Shown in pieces: positions 1 through 7,200 of a stretch of 8,856 nt of DNA. Position 1 is the stretch's first letter. Each line of letters opens with the position of its first letter. This stretch comes from Actinomycetes bacterium (lineage in GTDB: Bacteria > Actinomycetota > Humimicrobiia > Humimicrobiales > Humimicrobiaceae). The notes below the pieces were generated by a model that saw nothing but the letters and a program-made list of their open reading frames with translations, made no database searches and had not been told where the DNA came from. The stretch is taken from positions 1 through 8,856 of the forward strand of contig JAUWCR010000041.1 in assembly GCA_030609215.1 (NCBI GenBank), in the 5' to 3' direction. Both the position numbers and the translations under genes were made by a program.

Positions 1-178
1 AGATATTACAGGAAACATTGCTCTTTCTGAAGGCGTAGAGATGATAATGCCTGGAGACAATACTGAAATGGAAGTAAAACTGATAAACCCTATTGCTATG
101 GAAGAGGGTCTGAGGTTTGCTATTCGTGAGGGTGGAAGGACCATAGGCGCAGGCAGTATAACTAAGATAATCGAGTAA
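1..178 (+). CDS. tuf: Elongation factor Tu, C-terminal end (partial)
   Basis: This is the last 58 codons of EF-Tu, read in the frame beginning at base 2 and ending at TAA 176-178; the rest lies upstream of the window. EF-Tu is the cytoplasmic GTPase that carries aminoacyl-tRNA to the ribosomal A site. The visible part belongs to the third domain, a beta barrel that contacts tRNA and EF-Ts. The diagnostic strings are [29 protein letters not shown] and RTIGAG, which are near-invariant in bacterial EF-Tu. The end at ...ITKIIE matches the normal family C-terminus, so nothing is truncated at this side. A tuf copy directly upstream of rpmG-trpT-secE-nusG is a common bacterial arrangement. Only the last domain is visible, so whether the upstream GTPase domain is intact cannot be judged. 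Confidence 0.97.
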   Translation, partial: DITGNIALSEGVEMIMPGDNTEMEVKLINPIAMEEGLRFAIREGGRTIGAGSITKIIE

Positions 179-187
179 ATTTTATTG

Positions 188-216
188 TTGACATCATAAG
201 GATATAATGCTAATTT
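188..216 (+). promoter_or_regulatory. Candidate sigma-70 promoter for rpmG-trpT-secE-nusG
   Basis: A perfect TTGACA (188-193) begins only 9 bases after the tuf stop codon. Seventeen bases later is TAATTT (211-216), preceded by TGC (208-210), an extended -10 signature. A perfect TATAAT also lies at 203-208, but it is only 9 bases from the TTGACA and has no good -35 of its own at normal spacing. No GC-rich hairpin with a T tract fits between tuf and this site, so tuf transcripts probably read through and the promoter would add to them. Background A+T is high, so the call is tentative. Confidence 0.4.
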
Positions 217-261
217 ATTAGATTGCGCTTAGTATTATGGGATAATCTTTATAAAATTAAC

Positions 262-267
262 GGTGAT
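262..267 (+). promoter_or_regulatory. Ribosome binding site deciding the TTG start of rpmG
   Basis: GGTGAT ends 5 bases before the TTG at 273. It is complementary to the AUCACC part of the usual 16S rRNA 3' end. The same six bases occur at the same 5-base spacing before nusG (875-880) and rplA (1986-1991), which supports the rpmG start. Confidence 0.65.
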
Positions 268-272
268 AGCAT

Positions 273-422
273 TTGAGACAAATAATTATTTTAGCATGTT
301 CTGAATGTAAAAGAAGAAATTACAGTACTATTAAAAATAAAAAAAATAATCCTGATAGGATAGAAATAAAGAAATATTGTAAATGGTGCAAGAAGCACAC
401 GATCCATAAGGAGACCAGATAG
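273..422 (+). CDS. rpmG: 50S ribosomal protein L33, zinc-ribbon form
   Basis: This 49-residue protein begins [12 protein letters not shown] and ends [10 protein letters not shown], the usual length and layout of bacterial L33, a small protein of the large ribosomal subunit near the E site. Two CxxC pairs (Cys9/Cys12 and Cys36/Cys39) form the zinc ribbon, so this is the Zn-binding (C+) type. The start is TTG: an in-frame TAG lies at 267-269, leaving only one codon (CAT) before the TTG, there is no internal Met to use instead, and GGTGAT sits 5 bases upstream. The stop codon TAG occupies 420-422, so its last two bases are the first two bases of the downstream tRNA-Trp. The gene is too short for many gene finders but is clearly real from its cysteine pattern and its place between tuf and trpT. 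Confidence 0.95.
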   Translation: MRQIIILACSECKRRNYSTIKNKKNNPDRIEIKKYCKWCKKHTIHKETR

Positions 423-497
423 GGCTGTAGCTCCAATTGGTAGAGCACCGGTCTCCAAAACCGGGTGTTGGGGGTTCGAATCCCTCCAGCCCTGCCA
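421..497 (+). tRNA. trpT: tRNA-Trp (anticodon CCA)
   Basis: A complete 77-base cloverleaf can be drawn, counting the encoded CCA at 495-497. The acceptor stem AGGGCTG (421-427) pairs perfectly with CAGCCCT (487-493). The D stem is GCTC/GAGC, the anticodon stem is CCGGT/ACCGG with loop CTCCAAA giving anticodon CCA, and the T stem is GGGGG/CCCTC around loop TTCGAAT. The discriminator base is G (494). A1-U72 with G73 is the expected identity pattern for bacterial tRNA-Trp. It lies inside the operon between rpmG and secE with no terminator after it, so it must be cut from a longer transcript. Its 5' end overlaps the rpmG stop codon by two bases. Confidence 0.98.
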
Positions 498-553
498 GAC
501 GAGTAATGATAGTGAGAATAATAATAAAGATTAATAGTAAAGAGTAAATTATA

Positions 554-868
554 ATGGCTAAGAAAAAAATACCCTTAAAATATAGACAAAAATATATAAT
601 GGAAAGACAGGCCAAAAAAGAAAGAAAAGCTCCGGCGCCGTCAAGAAAAAAAACTAACTGGGGTCAATTTGTAAAGAAGATGCCGGGGAAAATTGCTAAA
701 TTTTTCAGGAATGTGGTTCATGAGCTAAAAAGAGTTACATGGCCTACCAGGAAAGCTTTGTTGACTTATACAGTAGTGGTGTTGGTAACACTGGTATTTT
801 TTGCAATTATTTTAGGTTTGTTTGATCTTATGTTCATGAGAGTAGTTGAGTTGTTAGCAAGAATTTAG
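554..868 (+). CDS. secE: Preprotein translocase subunit SecE
   Basis: This 104-residue protein is the SecE subunit that clamps the SecY channel in the cytoplasmic membrane. The amphipathic segment ELKRVTWPTRKALL (about 57-70) is the SecE signature. It is followed by one hydrophobic membrane span (about 71-95), as in single-span SecE proteins outside Enterobacteria. Residues 1-50 form a very basic, Lys/Arg-rich cytoplasmic extension of low complexity, longer than in Bacillus SecE (about 60 residues in all). An in-frame TAA at 545-547 makes ATG 554 the first possible start, although its Shine-Dalgarno is weak (AAAGAG 539-544). The neighbour nusG starts 17 bases after the stop; secE-nusG pairing is almost universal in bacteria. 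Confidence 0.97.
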   Translation: MAKKKIPLKYRQKYIMERQAKKERKAPAPSRKKTNWGQFVKKMPGKIAKFFRNVVHELKRVTWPTRKALLTYTVVVLVTLVFFAIILGLFDLMFMRVVELLARI

Positions 869-885
869 ATAGATGGTGATATTAT

Positions 886-1410
886 ATGAGACCAAGATGG
901 TATGTTATTCATTCTTATGCTGGATATGAAAATAAGGTAAAAACTAATTTAGAGCATAGAGTTGAATCTATGAATATAGGCAATAAGATATTTGATATAT
1001 ATATACCTACAGAAGATATTATGGAAATACATAGCGGGAAAAAGCAGATATTTTCCAAGAAGGTATTTCCAGGTTATTTACTTGTAAAAATGCATCTTGA
1101 TGATGATTCATGGTATGTAGTAAGAAATACTCCAGGAGTTACAGGGTTTGTTGGAAGTGGTGATAAACCTAATCCTCTTCCGAGTAGTGAAGTTAAAAAA
1201 CTTATGAAGAGGGAGGTTACAGAAAAACCAAAAGCAAAAACAGATTTTGAGGTTGGACAGCCGGTTAAAGTTGTATCTGGACCATTTGGTAATTTTGATG
1301 GAACAATTAGTGAAATTAGTTTAGATCAAGGTAAATTAAAAGTCCTGGTATCAATATTTGGGAGGCAGACTCCGGTTGAATTAAATTTTGATCAAGTAAC
1401 AAAAATTTAG
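886..1410 (+). CDS. nusG: Transcription termination/antitermination factor NusG
   Basis: At 174 residues this is normal-length bacterial NusG, which binds the RNA polymerase clamp and links it to the ribosome, Rho or pausing signals. The NGN domain covers about residues 4-108 ([16 protein letters not shown] at the start, [11 protein letters not shown] at 59-69, and the [10 protein letters not shown] loop at 81-90). A Pro/Lys linker follows (about 110-120), then the C-terminal KOW domain with [13 protein letters not shown] (127-139) and the final [14 protein letters not shown]. There is no domain II insertion of the kind seen in some thermophiles. GGTGAT (875-880) ends 5 bases before the ATG. 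It is likely co-transcribed with secE. Its polymerase partners rpoB and rpoC lie downstream in the same locus. Confidence 0.98.
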   Translation: MRPRWYVIHSYAGYENKVKTNLEHRVESMNIGNKIFDIYIPTEDIMEIHSGKKQIFSKKVFPGYLLVKMHLDDDSWYVVRNTPGVTGFVGSGDKPNPLPSSEVKKLMKREVTEKPKAKTDFEVGQPVKVVSGPFGNFDGTISEISLDQGKLKVLVSIFGRQTPVELNFDQVTKI

Positions 1411-1472
1411 ATGGAAGTTTAAATTTATTTATTTTATAATTGTAAAGTTTATTTTAATTTAGAAGGAATAAG

Positions 1473-1895
1473 ATGGCTAAAAAGGTAATAGCACAGATAA
1501 AATTGCAGATTGCAGCAGGACAGGCTAATCCAGCGCCCCCTGTTGGTCCAGCATTAGGTCAACATGGGGTTAATATAATGGAATTTTGTAAAGTTTTTAA
1601 TGAGCAAACAGCAAAAGACAAAGGGATGATTATCCCGGTAATTTTAACTGTTTACGGGGACAGGAGTTTTAGTTTTATTACAAAAACACCTCCTGCAGCG
1701 ATTCTTGTAAAGGATGCAATAAAATTAGAAAAAGGTTCGGGTGAGCCGAATAGAGAAAAGGTGGGTGAAATAACCCGTGAGCAATTAGAAAAAATTGCAA
1801 AAATAAAGTTTAAAGATTTAAATGCAAGAACTATTGATAGTGCGATTAAAATTATAGAGGGAACTGCAAAAAGTATGGGAATAAAGATTGCATAA
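1473..1895 (+). CDS. rplK: 50S ribosomal protein L11
   Basis: At 140 residues, this is L11 of the GTPase-associated centre, which binds the conserved 23S rRNA region at the stalk base and is needed for the RelA stringent response in species that have it. The N-terminal domain carries the proline cluster [16 protein letters not shown] (19-34), whose prolines are the classic thiostrepton/micrococcin sites and are intact here. The C-terminal rRNA-binding domain (about 72-140) includes [12 protein letters not shown] and the [27 protein letters not shown] region. AAGGA before the ATG acts as ribosome binding site. The 62-base spacer after nusG is AT-rich, with no clear terminator and no L1-binding hairpin that I can draw with confidence. 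Confidence 0.98.
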   Translation: MAKKVIAQIKLQIAAGQANPAPPVGPALGQHGVNIMEFCKVFNEQTAKDKGMIIPVILTVYGDRSFSFITKTPPAAILVKDAIKLEKGSGEPNREKVGEITREQLEKIAKIKFKDLNARTIDSAIKIIEGTAKSMGIKIA

Positions 1896-1982
1896 TAGTT
1901 TAATTTATTATAATTATTTTTTACATGGCTTATTTTAGAAATTATATTATTACATAAGTAGTTGCAAATAATAGGTGGATAC

Positions 1983-1992
1983 AAAGGTGATG
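1983..1992 (+). promoter_or_regulatory. Strong ribosome binding site before the TTG start of rplA
   Basis: AAAGGTGATG gives an extended match to the anti-Shine-Dalgarno, with the GGTGAT core at 1986-1991 ending 5 bases before TTG 1997. An in-frame TGA at 1991-1993 rules out any start further upstream, and no ATG follows in frame for over 100 codons, so the TTG is decided. Confidence 0.75.
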
Positions 1993-1996
1993 AGGT

Positions 1997-2704
1997 TTGA
2001 GTAGGGGAAAGAAATATTTATCAAAGCTGGAAAATTTAAATAGCAAGGAGTTACTTCCTCCATACAAGGCTGTTAATTGGGTAAAAGAAAATCATTTTGC
2101 AAATTTTGATGAATCGGTAGATATTAGTATAAATTTAGGGATAGATCCCAGAAAAGCAGATCAGATAGTTAGAGGCAATATTGTTTTGCCTAATGGAACT
2201 GGGAAAACACCAAAGGTTTTAGTTTTTGCACAGGGCGAAAAGGTGGAAGAGGCAAAAAATGCAGGAGCTGATTTTGTGGGAGGAGAAGAGTTTGTTGAAA
2301 AAATAAATAAGGGGTGGCTGGATTTTGATGCATGCATTACAACACCTGATATGATGAAGCATGTTGGTAAATTAGGTAAAATACTTGGGCCGCGAAAATT
2401 AATGCCAAATCCTAAATCAGGGACTGTTACTTTTGAACTAGAGAAAGCAGTAAAGGATATAAAAAAAGGAAAACTTGAATATAGAACTGATAAAAATGGA
2501 GTAATGCACTGTATTATTGGCAGGGTTTCTTTCAGTCTGAAAAAGTTGCTGGAAAATTATTTAACTCTAATGGAGGCTATTATTAAATCAAAACCGCCAG
2601 CAGCTAAAGGGAAATATATAAAAAGTATTTTTATTTCAACCACAATGGGGCCTAGTTTAAAAATTGACCCAAATAAAGTCGTAGATATTGGAGAAGTTGC
2701 ATAG
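1997..2704 (+). CDS. rplA: 50S ribosomal protein L1
   Basis: This 235-residue protein is L1, which forms the mobile L1 stalk that guides deacylated tRNA out of the E site and in many bacteria represses its own operon. Domain I is formed from both ends (about 1-65 and 160-235) with domain II inserted between. The L1 signature runs from about 125 to 144 (KLGKILGPRKLMPNPKSGTV). Also visible are the N-terminal KAVNWVKENHFANFDESVD region and the C-terminal KPPAAKGKYIKSIFISTTMGP, both family hallmarks. The start is TTG with a strong upstream ribosome binding site and an in-frame stop two codons before it. The 101-base gap after rplK is unusually long for this pair and contains promoter-like hexamers that are not convincing in such AT-rich DNA. 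Confidence 0.98.
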   Translation: MSRGKKYLSKLENLNSKELLPPYKAVNWVKENHFANFDESVDISINLGIDPRKADQIVRGNIVLPNGTGKTPKVLVFAQGEKVEEAKNAGADFVGGEEFVEKINKGWLDFDACITTPDMMKHVGKLGKILGPRKLMPNPKSGTVTFELEKAVKDIKKGKLEYRTDKNGVMHCIIGRVSFSLKKLLENYLTLMEAIIKSKPPAAKGKYIKSIFISTTMGPSLKIDPNKVVDIGEVA

Positions 2705-2749
2705 AATTTATTATTAAAGAGTTACTAGTAAAAAAAATTAAATAGATAA

Positions 2750-2882
2750 AGACAACCCTAGATAGTAGGTGTTACTGTTAATTTTTTAGGATTTAAAATA
2801 GGTGCAGTAACTTAATTTCCTACCGAGGTTGATTAAAGGAAAAAAATCGACCTTTAATTAATTAGGGTCGGTTTTATTTTTT
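2750..2882 (+). promoter_or_regulatory. Ribosomal protein L10 leader (rplJL attenuator)
   Basis: The 211-base gap between rplA and rplJ holds an L10 leader RNA. Its binding domain has three nested stems: CAACC 2753-2757 with GGTTG 2827-2831, GTAGG 2765-2769 with CCTAC 2819-2823, and GTTACTG 2771-2777 with CAGTAAC 2805-2811. The conserved strings GTAGGTG and TTAATTTCCTACCGAGG match the family as I know it from Bacillota. Downstream, 2827-2839 can pair with 2851-2863 over 13 continuous base pairs (three are G-U), which would block the terminator at 2843-2882. L10 bound to L7/L12 should stabilise the first fold, take away 2827-2831 and allow termination. Such autoregulation of rplJL by transcription attenuation is established in Bacillus subtilis. 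Its operation here is inferred from the pairing. Confidence 0.9.
2843..2882 (+). terminator. Conditional intrinsic terminator of the L10 leader
   Basis: AAAATCGACCTT (2843-2854) pairs with AGGGTCGGTTTT (2864-2875), giving 12 pairs with two G-U and a 9-base AT loop, followed by ATTTTTT (2876-2882). The left arm shares CCTT (2851-2854) with the antiterminator, so only one of the two hairpins can form. It stands 33 bases before the rplJ start. Confidence 0.85.
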
Positions 2883-2915
2883 ACTTTATATAAATATATA
2901 CTTTGGAGGTTTTTA

Positions 2916-3449
2916 GTGGTAAATAAGGAAAAAATTGAAAAAGTTGAAGAGATAAGAGAAATATTTAAAAACAGCAGCAATATAATTTTTACTGACCATA
3001 GCGGTCTTAAAGCAGAAGATGCAGTAAAATTTAGAGATAAGCTGGCTAGCGTTAATTCCTATTTAAGAATAGTAAAGAATACGCTTATGTTGCTTGCAGT
3101 ACGAAAAGTTTACAGCGAAATGGATTTTAGCGAGGTATTTAAAGGTCCAACAAGCATTATAGTTGTAAGTGGGGATAACGTGGTTTTAACTGCAAAGATT
3201 ATAAGGGATTTTTATAAGAAATCTGAAGCATTGAGGATAAAAGCAGGAATCTTAGAAAATAAGCTTGTAGGGTCAGAGAACATCGAAAAACTTGCCAATA
3301 TTCCTGGAAGAGAAGTTTTATTAACTAATTTTGTTATTTTATTAAAATCACCTATTACTAAATTAGTTAATACATTGGGCGGCGTGACAAGGAGTTTGGT
3401 AATAGTGCTTGATGCTATTAAAAGAGAAAAAGAAAAAAATGATAATTAG
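2916..3449 (+). CDS. rplJ: 50S ribosomal protein L10
   Basis: This 177-residue protein is L10, which anchors L7/L12 dimers to the ribosomal stalk base and, with them, represses its own mRNA. The N-terminal rRNA-binding domain contains [18 protein letters not shown] (23-40) and the hallmark [11 protein letters not shown] (51-61). The FKGPTSIIV strand (75-83) is also typical. The C-terminal helix from about residue 158 ([17 protein letters not shown]) is the L7/L12-binding segment. The start is GTG at 2916, with GGAGG (2905-2909) 6 bases upstream. rplL begins 11 bases after the stop, so the two are translated from one mRNA. Expression is probably set by the leader just upstream. Length is normal for the family. 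Confidence 0.97.
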   Translation: MVNKEKIEKVEEIREIFKNSSNIIFTDHSGLKAEDAVKFRDKLASVNSYLRIVKNTLMLLAVRKVYSEMDFSEVFKGPTSIIVVSGDNVVLTAKIIRDFYKKSEALRIKAGILENKLVGSENIEKLANIPGREVLLTNFVILLKSPITKLVNTLGGVTRSLVIVLDAIKREKEKNDN

Positions 3450-3456
3450 AAGGAGG
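3450..3456 (+). promoter_or_regulatory. Ribosome binding site fixing the long start of rplL
   Basis: AAGGAGG lies 4 bases before ATG 3461. No comparable site precedes GTG 3602, the codon where a normal-length L7/L12 would begin. This argues that the N-terminal extension is translated. Confidence 0.8.
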
Positions 3457-3460
3457 AAAA

Positions 3461-3985
3461 ATGGCTGAGTCTAAAGATACAAAAAAGAAAGTAGAAGAAG
3501 TAAAAGAGAAGGAAAAGAAGGTGACAAAGGTAAATAAGGCAATTAAAGAACCTGCTAAAAAAGAATCAATAAAAGTAAAGGAAAAAACTGCTGATAAAAA
3601 AGTGGGCTTAACAAAAGATGATATTTTAGGTGCTATTGAAAATATGTCTGTTCTTGATTTATCTGAACTTGTTAAAGCACTTGAAGAGAAATTTGGAGTT
3701 AGTGCGCAAGCTTTTGCAGCTCCTGCAGGGGCACCAGCTGGTGGCGGGCAGAGTGGAGAAGCTGCTGAGGAAAAAACTGAATTTGATGTTAATTTAAAGT
3801 CAGTGGGTGCTAAAAAAATCCAAGTTATTAAAGTGGTTAGAATAGTTACAGGGCTTGGGTTAAGAGAATCAAAGGATCTGGTTGATAAAGCACCTAATAC
3901 GGTAAAGGAAAAAGTTTCAAAGGAAGATGCTGAAAATATAAAGAAGCAATTGGAAGAAGCAGGCGCTGAGGTTGAAATCGTTTAG
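3461..3985 (+). CDS. rplL: 50S ribosomal protein L7/L12 with a Lys-rich N-terminal extension
   Basis: L7/L12 is the multicopy stalk protein that recruits and activates the translational GTPases (EF-Tu, EF-G, IF2). The usual protein is about 120-130 residues; this one has 174. Residues 49-81 ([10 protein letters not shown], then [19 protein letters not shown]) are the normal N-terminal dimerisation domain that binds L10. Then comes an Ala/Gly/Pro hinge (about 84-98) and a normal C-terminal domain (about 104-174: [48 protein letters not shown]). Residues 1-47 are extra, with 18 Lys and 10 acidic residues, low complexity and no fold I recognise. A strong ribosome binding site before ATG 3461 supports the long form. 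Codon 48 is GTG without a Shine-Dalgarno, so a shorter product is possible but unlikely. Confidence 0.96.
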   Translation: MAESKDTKKKVEEVKEKEKKVTKVNKAIKEPAKKESIKVKEKTADKKVGLTKDDILGAIENMSVLDLSELVKALEEKFGVSAQAFAAPAGAPAGGGQSGEAAEEKTEFDVNLKSVGAKKIQVIKVVRIVTGLGLRESKDLVDKAPNTVKEKVSKEDAENIKKQLEEAGAEVEIV

Positions 3986-4275
3986 TTGGTAATAATAATT
4001 ATTTAAACATTACTCTGAAAAATATTTTATTTAAAATGTATATTATATTTAAATAGTACATAGGAGAAAATCAATAAAACTGTCGATAAATATATTTGAC
4101 AATCAATAAATATTTGATAGAATAAAGTTTTGGGATTTTTTCTATTTATTATTTTACTACGTATGATGTCTATTAATGTCAGTATAAATTATATAATAGA
4201 TTTATATTAGATTCCTGTAATTTTTTTGCTACAGCCAAAGAAGCTAAAAAATAATTATAAAGGGAGAATAAATTA
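3986..4275 (+). other. AT-rich rplL-rpoB spacer
   Basis: These 290 bases contain no convincing gene. The first part has only all-AT dyads, such as TATTTAAA 4028-4035 with TTTAAATA 4048-4055, and no GC-rich terminator, so rplJL transcripts may read on into rpoB. A promoter lies at 4096-4123. The roughly 145-base leader after it can form a weak TCTATTA/TAATAGA hairpin (4169-4175 with 4194-4200) and a short CTGTA/TACAG hairpin just before rpoB. GGGAG (4262-4266) is the rpoB ribosome binding site. Confidence 0.7.
4096..4123 (+). promoter_or_regulatory. Sigma-70-type promoter for rpoBC
   Basis: A perfect TTGACA (4096-4101) is followed after 16 bases by TAGAAT (4118-4123), a five-of-six match to TATAAT. 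Transcription would begin near 4130 and give a leader of about 145 bases before rpoB. It is the best promoter match in the window and sits where rpoBC-specific promoters occur in some bacteria. The motif ATAAATAT(AT)TTGA occurs twice here, once across the -35 and once within the spacer. Confidence 0.65.
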
Positions 4276-7200
4276 ATGCAAAAAATTAAAAAAATCCAAA
4301 GGTACAATTTTGGAAGAATTCCTGAAATAATGGAAATGCCTCATTTGCTAGACATACAAAGAAAATCTTTTGAGTGGTTCATGAAAAAAGGGTTATTTGA
4401 AGCTTTAAATGATATTTCACCTATAGAAGATTTTACAGAAAGTATGTCTATTAAATTTGTAAGTTGTGGTTTTGGTGAGATAGGATCCAGTGTTGATGAA
4501 TGTAAAATGCAGGATAGAACGTATTCTATTCCTGTAAGAGTTTTAGCCCGTTTCATTAATAAGGAGACAGGAGAAATAAAAGAACAGGAAGTTTTTATGG
4601 GGGATTTCCCAATATTGACTGATAAGGGAACATTCATTATTAATGGTACGGAAAGAGTTATAGTATCTCAGCTTGTCAGATCACCTGGGGTTTATTATGA
4701 CACAGATATAGATAAAAAAACTGAAAAAGATCTTTTTATGTGTAAAGTTATACCAACCAGGGGATCGTGGATAGAAATAGAAACTGACAAAAAGAATATT
4801 GCATATGTGAGAATTGATAGGAAAAGAAAATTTTTACTAACCATATTTCTTAAATCAATAGGTTTTGGGAGCAATGAAGATCTTATAAATATCTTTAGTC
4901 CTTATGACGCAACTGGGTGCATTAAGAATACTTTAGAAAAAGATATTACTGAGATTGAAGAAGAGGCGTTAATTGAGATTTATAAAAAATTAAGGCCGGG
5001 AGAGCCTCCTACTATTGATAGTGCCAGAAGTTTAATACATGCATTATTTTTTAATCCTAAGAGATATGACCTTGGAAAAGTTGGAAGATATAAACTTGAC
5101 CAGAAACTTAGCGAGGAAGTTGATAAGAAAATACTTAAAAGGCTCAATGAAATAGATAAAAAAATGAATATAGACTCTGATAATAGATATATTATTAATA
5201 GCAAAGATATATTTTTAATAATAAAATATCTGGTTCAACTTATTAGTAATATTGGAGAGATTGATGATATTGATCATTTTGGCAACAGGAGAGTTAAAAA
5301 TATTGGTGAACTTATACAAAATCAAGTAAGGATTGGCCTTTCCCGAATGGAAAGAGTAGTAAAAGAAAGGATGACTACTCAGGATGTTGAAATGATAACA
5401 CCAAAATCTTTAATAAATATAAGACCATTGGTTGCAAGTTTAAAAGAGTTTTTTGGGAGTGGTCAGTTATCACAATTTTCAGATCAAACAAATCCTCTAG
5501 CTGAAATTACACATAAAAGAAGGCTTAGTGCCTTAGGTCCTGGAGGATTAAGCAGGGAGCGAGCTGGTTTTGAAGTAAGGGATGTTCACCCATCACATTA
5601 TGGTAGGATGTGTCCAATAGAAACTCCTGAAGGTCCTAATATTGGGCTCATTGGCTCTCTTGCGACATATGCAAGACTTAATGAATATGGATTTGTAGAA
5701 ACTCCTTACAGGAAAGTTGTAAATGGCAAAATAACTAAGAAAGTAGAATTTTTATCTGCTGATGAAGAAGAAAATTACATGATTGCACAGGCAACAGCTA
5801 AAGTAGATGAAAAGAATAATTTTACAGAAGAGAAAGTCCTTTCTCGTTTGGGCAGTGAAATTGTAGCAGTAGAGCCAAAAATGATTGATTACATGGATGT
5901 TTCGCCAAGGCAATTATTTAGTGCAGCAGCTTCGCTTATTCCTTTTTTAGAGCACGATGATGCTAATAGAGCACTTATGGGTTCTAATATGCAGCGTCAG
6001 GCAGTTCCATTAATTAACCCCGAAGCTCCGCTTGTAGGAACAGGTGTAGAAAAAGTAATTGCTAGAGACAGCGGTGCGATTATAATTGCACTGGACGATG
6101 GAGTAGTAAAAGAAGTCTGTGCAGATTATGTAATAATTAAATATAAGAATAAGAAGGCAATAAAACATAATCTGTATAAATATACAAGATCAAATCAGGG
6201 CACCTGTATAAATCAAAGACCTATTGTAAATGAAGGGGAAGAAGTTAAAAAGGGCGATGTTATTGCTGATGGACCGTCTACAAGTTTAGGAGAGCTAGCA
6301 CTTGGTAAAAATTTACTGGTAGCATTTATGTCCTGGGAAGGATACAACTATGAGGATGCTATTATAATATCAGAAAGATTGGTAAAAGAAGATGTACTTT
6401 CTTCGATACATATTTCAAAACATGAACTAGAAGCTAGAACTACTAAGCTGGGCCCCGAAGAAATAACCAGGGATATTCCTAATATTAGTGAAGATATATT
6501 AAAAAATCTTGATGAACGCGGCATTATAAGAATTGGAGCTGATATAAAACCAGGAGATGTACTTGTTGGCAAGATAACTCCTAAGGGAGAGACAGAGCTT
6601 ACAGCTGAAGAAAAATTACTAAGGGCTATTTTTGGAGAGAAAGCCCGGGAGGTAAGAGATAGCTCTCTAAAGGTTCCACATGGTGAAGAAGGTAAGATAT
6701 TGGATGTACAGCTTTTCTCAAGAAAAGATGGGCATGAACTTCCCCCGGGAGTAAATGAATTAGTCAGAGTCTTTATTGCTAAAAAGAGAAAAATATCTGC
6801 AGGGGATAAACTTGCTGGCAGGCATGGTAATAAAGGTATTATCTCTATAATTTTACCGGAAGAGGATATGCCTTATATGGAAGATGGAACTCCAATTGAT
6901 ATAATATTTAATCCCTTAAGCGTTCCTTCAAGAATGAATGTCGGACAGGTACTGGAAACTCATCTGGGCTGGGCAGCTAGTATTGGATGGGATAATACAG
7001 GAGTTAAAAAGAATAAAAAATGTCCTGTTTACTGCGCATCACCTATTTTTGATGGTGCCAGTGAAGAAGATATTATAGAAATATTTAAGAAGACGAATAT
7101 TCCTGAAAGCGGTAAAACAAAACTTTACGAAGGGCGCAGTGGGGAAAAAATATCAGATAATATAACCGTAGGTTACATTTATGTTTTAAAATTACTTCAT

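Noticed and set aside
331..615. 94-codon open frame on the minus strand across rpmG, the tRNA and secE
   Set aside because: It runs antisense through the tRNA gene and two real genes. The string GLEGFEPPTPGF is the familiar artefact of translating a tRNA backwards.
1435..1440. Perfect TATAAT before rplK
   Set aside because: No -35-like hexamer lies 16-18 bases upstream (the sequence there is around ATGGAAGT), so it is probably chance in AT-rich DNA.
1920..1948. Promoter-like TTTACA-17-TATATT before rplA
   Set aside because: The spacing is good but both hexamers are imperfect and the DNA is very AT-rich. rplK-rplA are normally one transcript, and nothing else supports a start here.
4028..4055. 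TATTTAAA/TTTAAATA dyad after rplL as a terminator
   Set aside because: The stem is entirely A-T with a 12-base loop and no T tract, too weak to call a terminator.
4062..4066. AGGAG resembling a ribosome binding site in the rplL-rpoB spacer
   Set aside because: No ATG, GTG or TTG start with an open frame follows at usable distance.
4163..4210. 15-codon upstream frame (MMSINVSINYIIDLY) in the rpoB leader
   Set aside because: There is no ribosome binding site before either ATG and the composition is what AT-rich DNA gives by chance.
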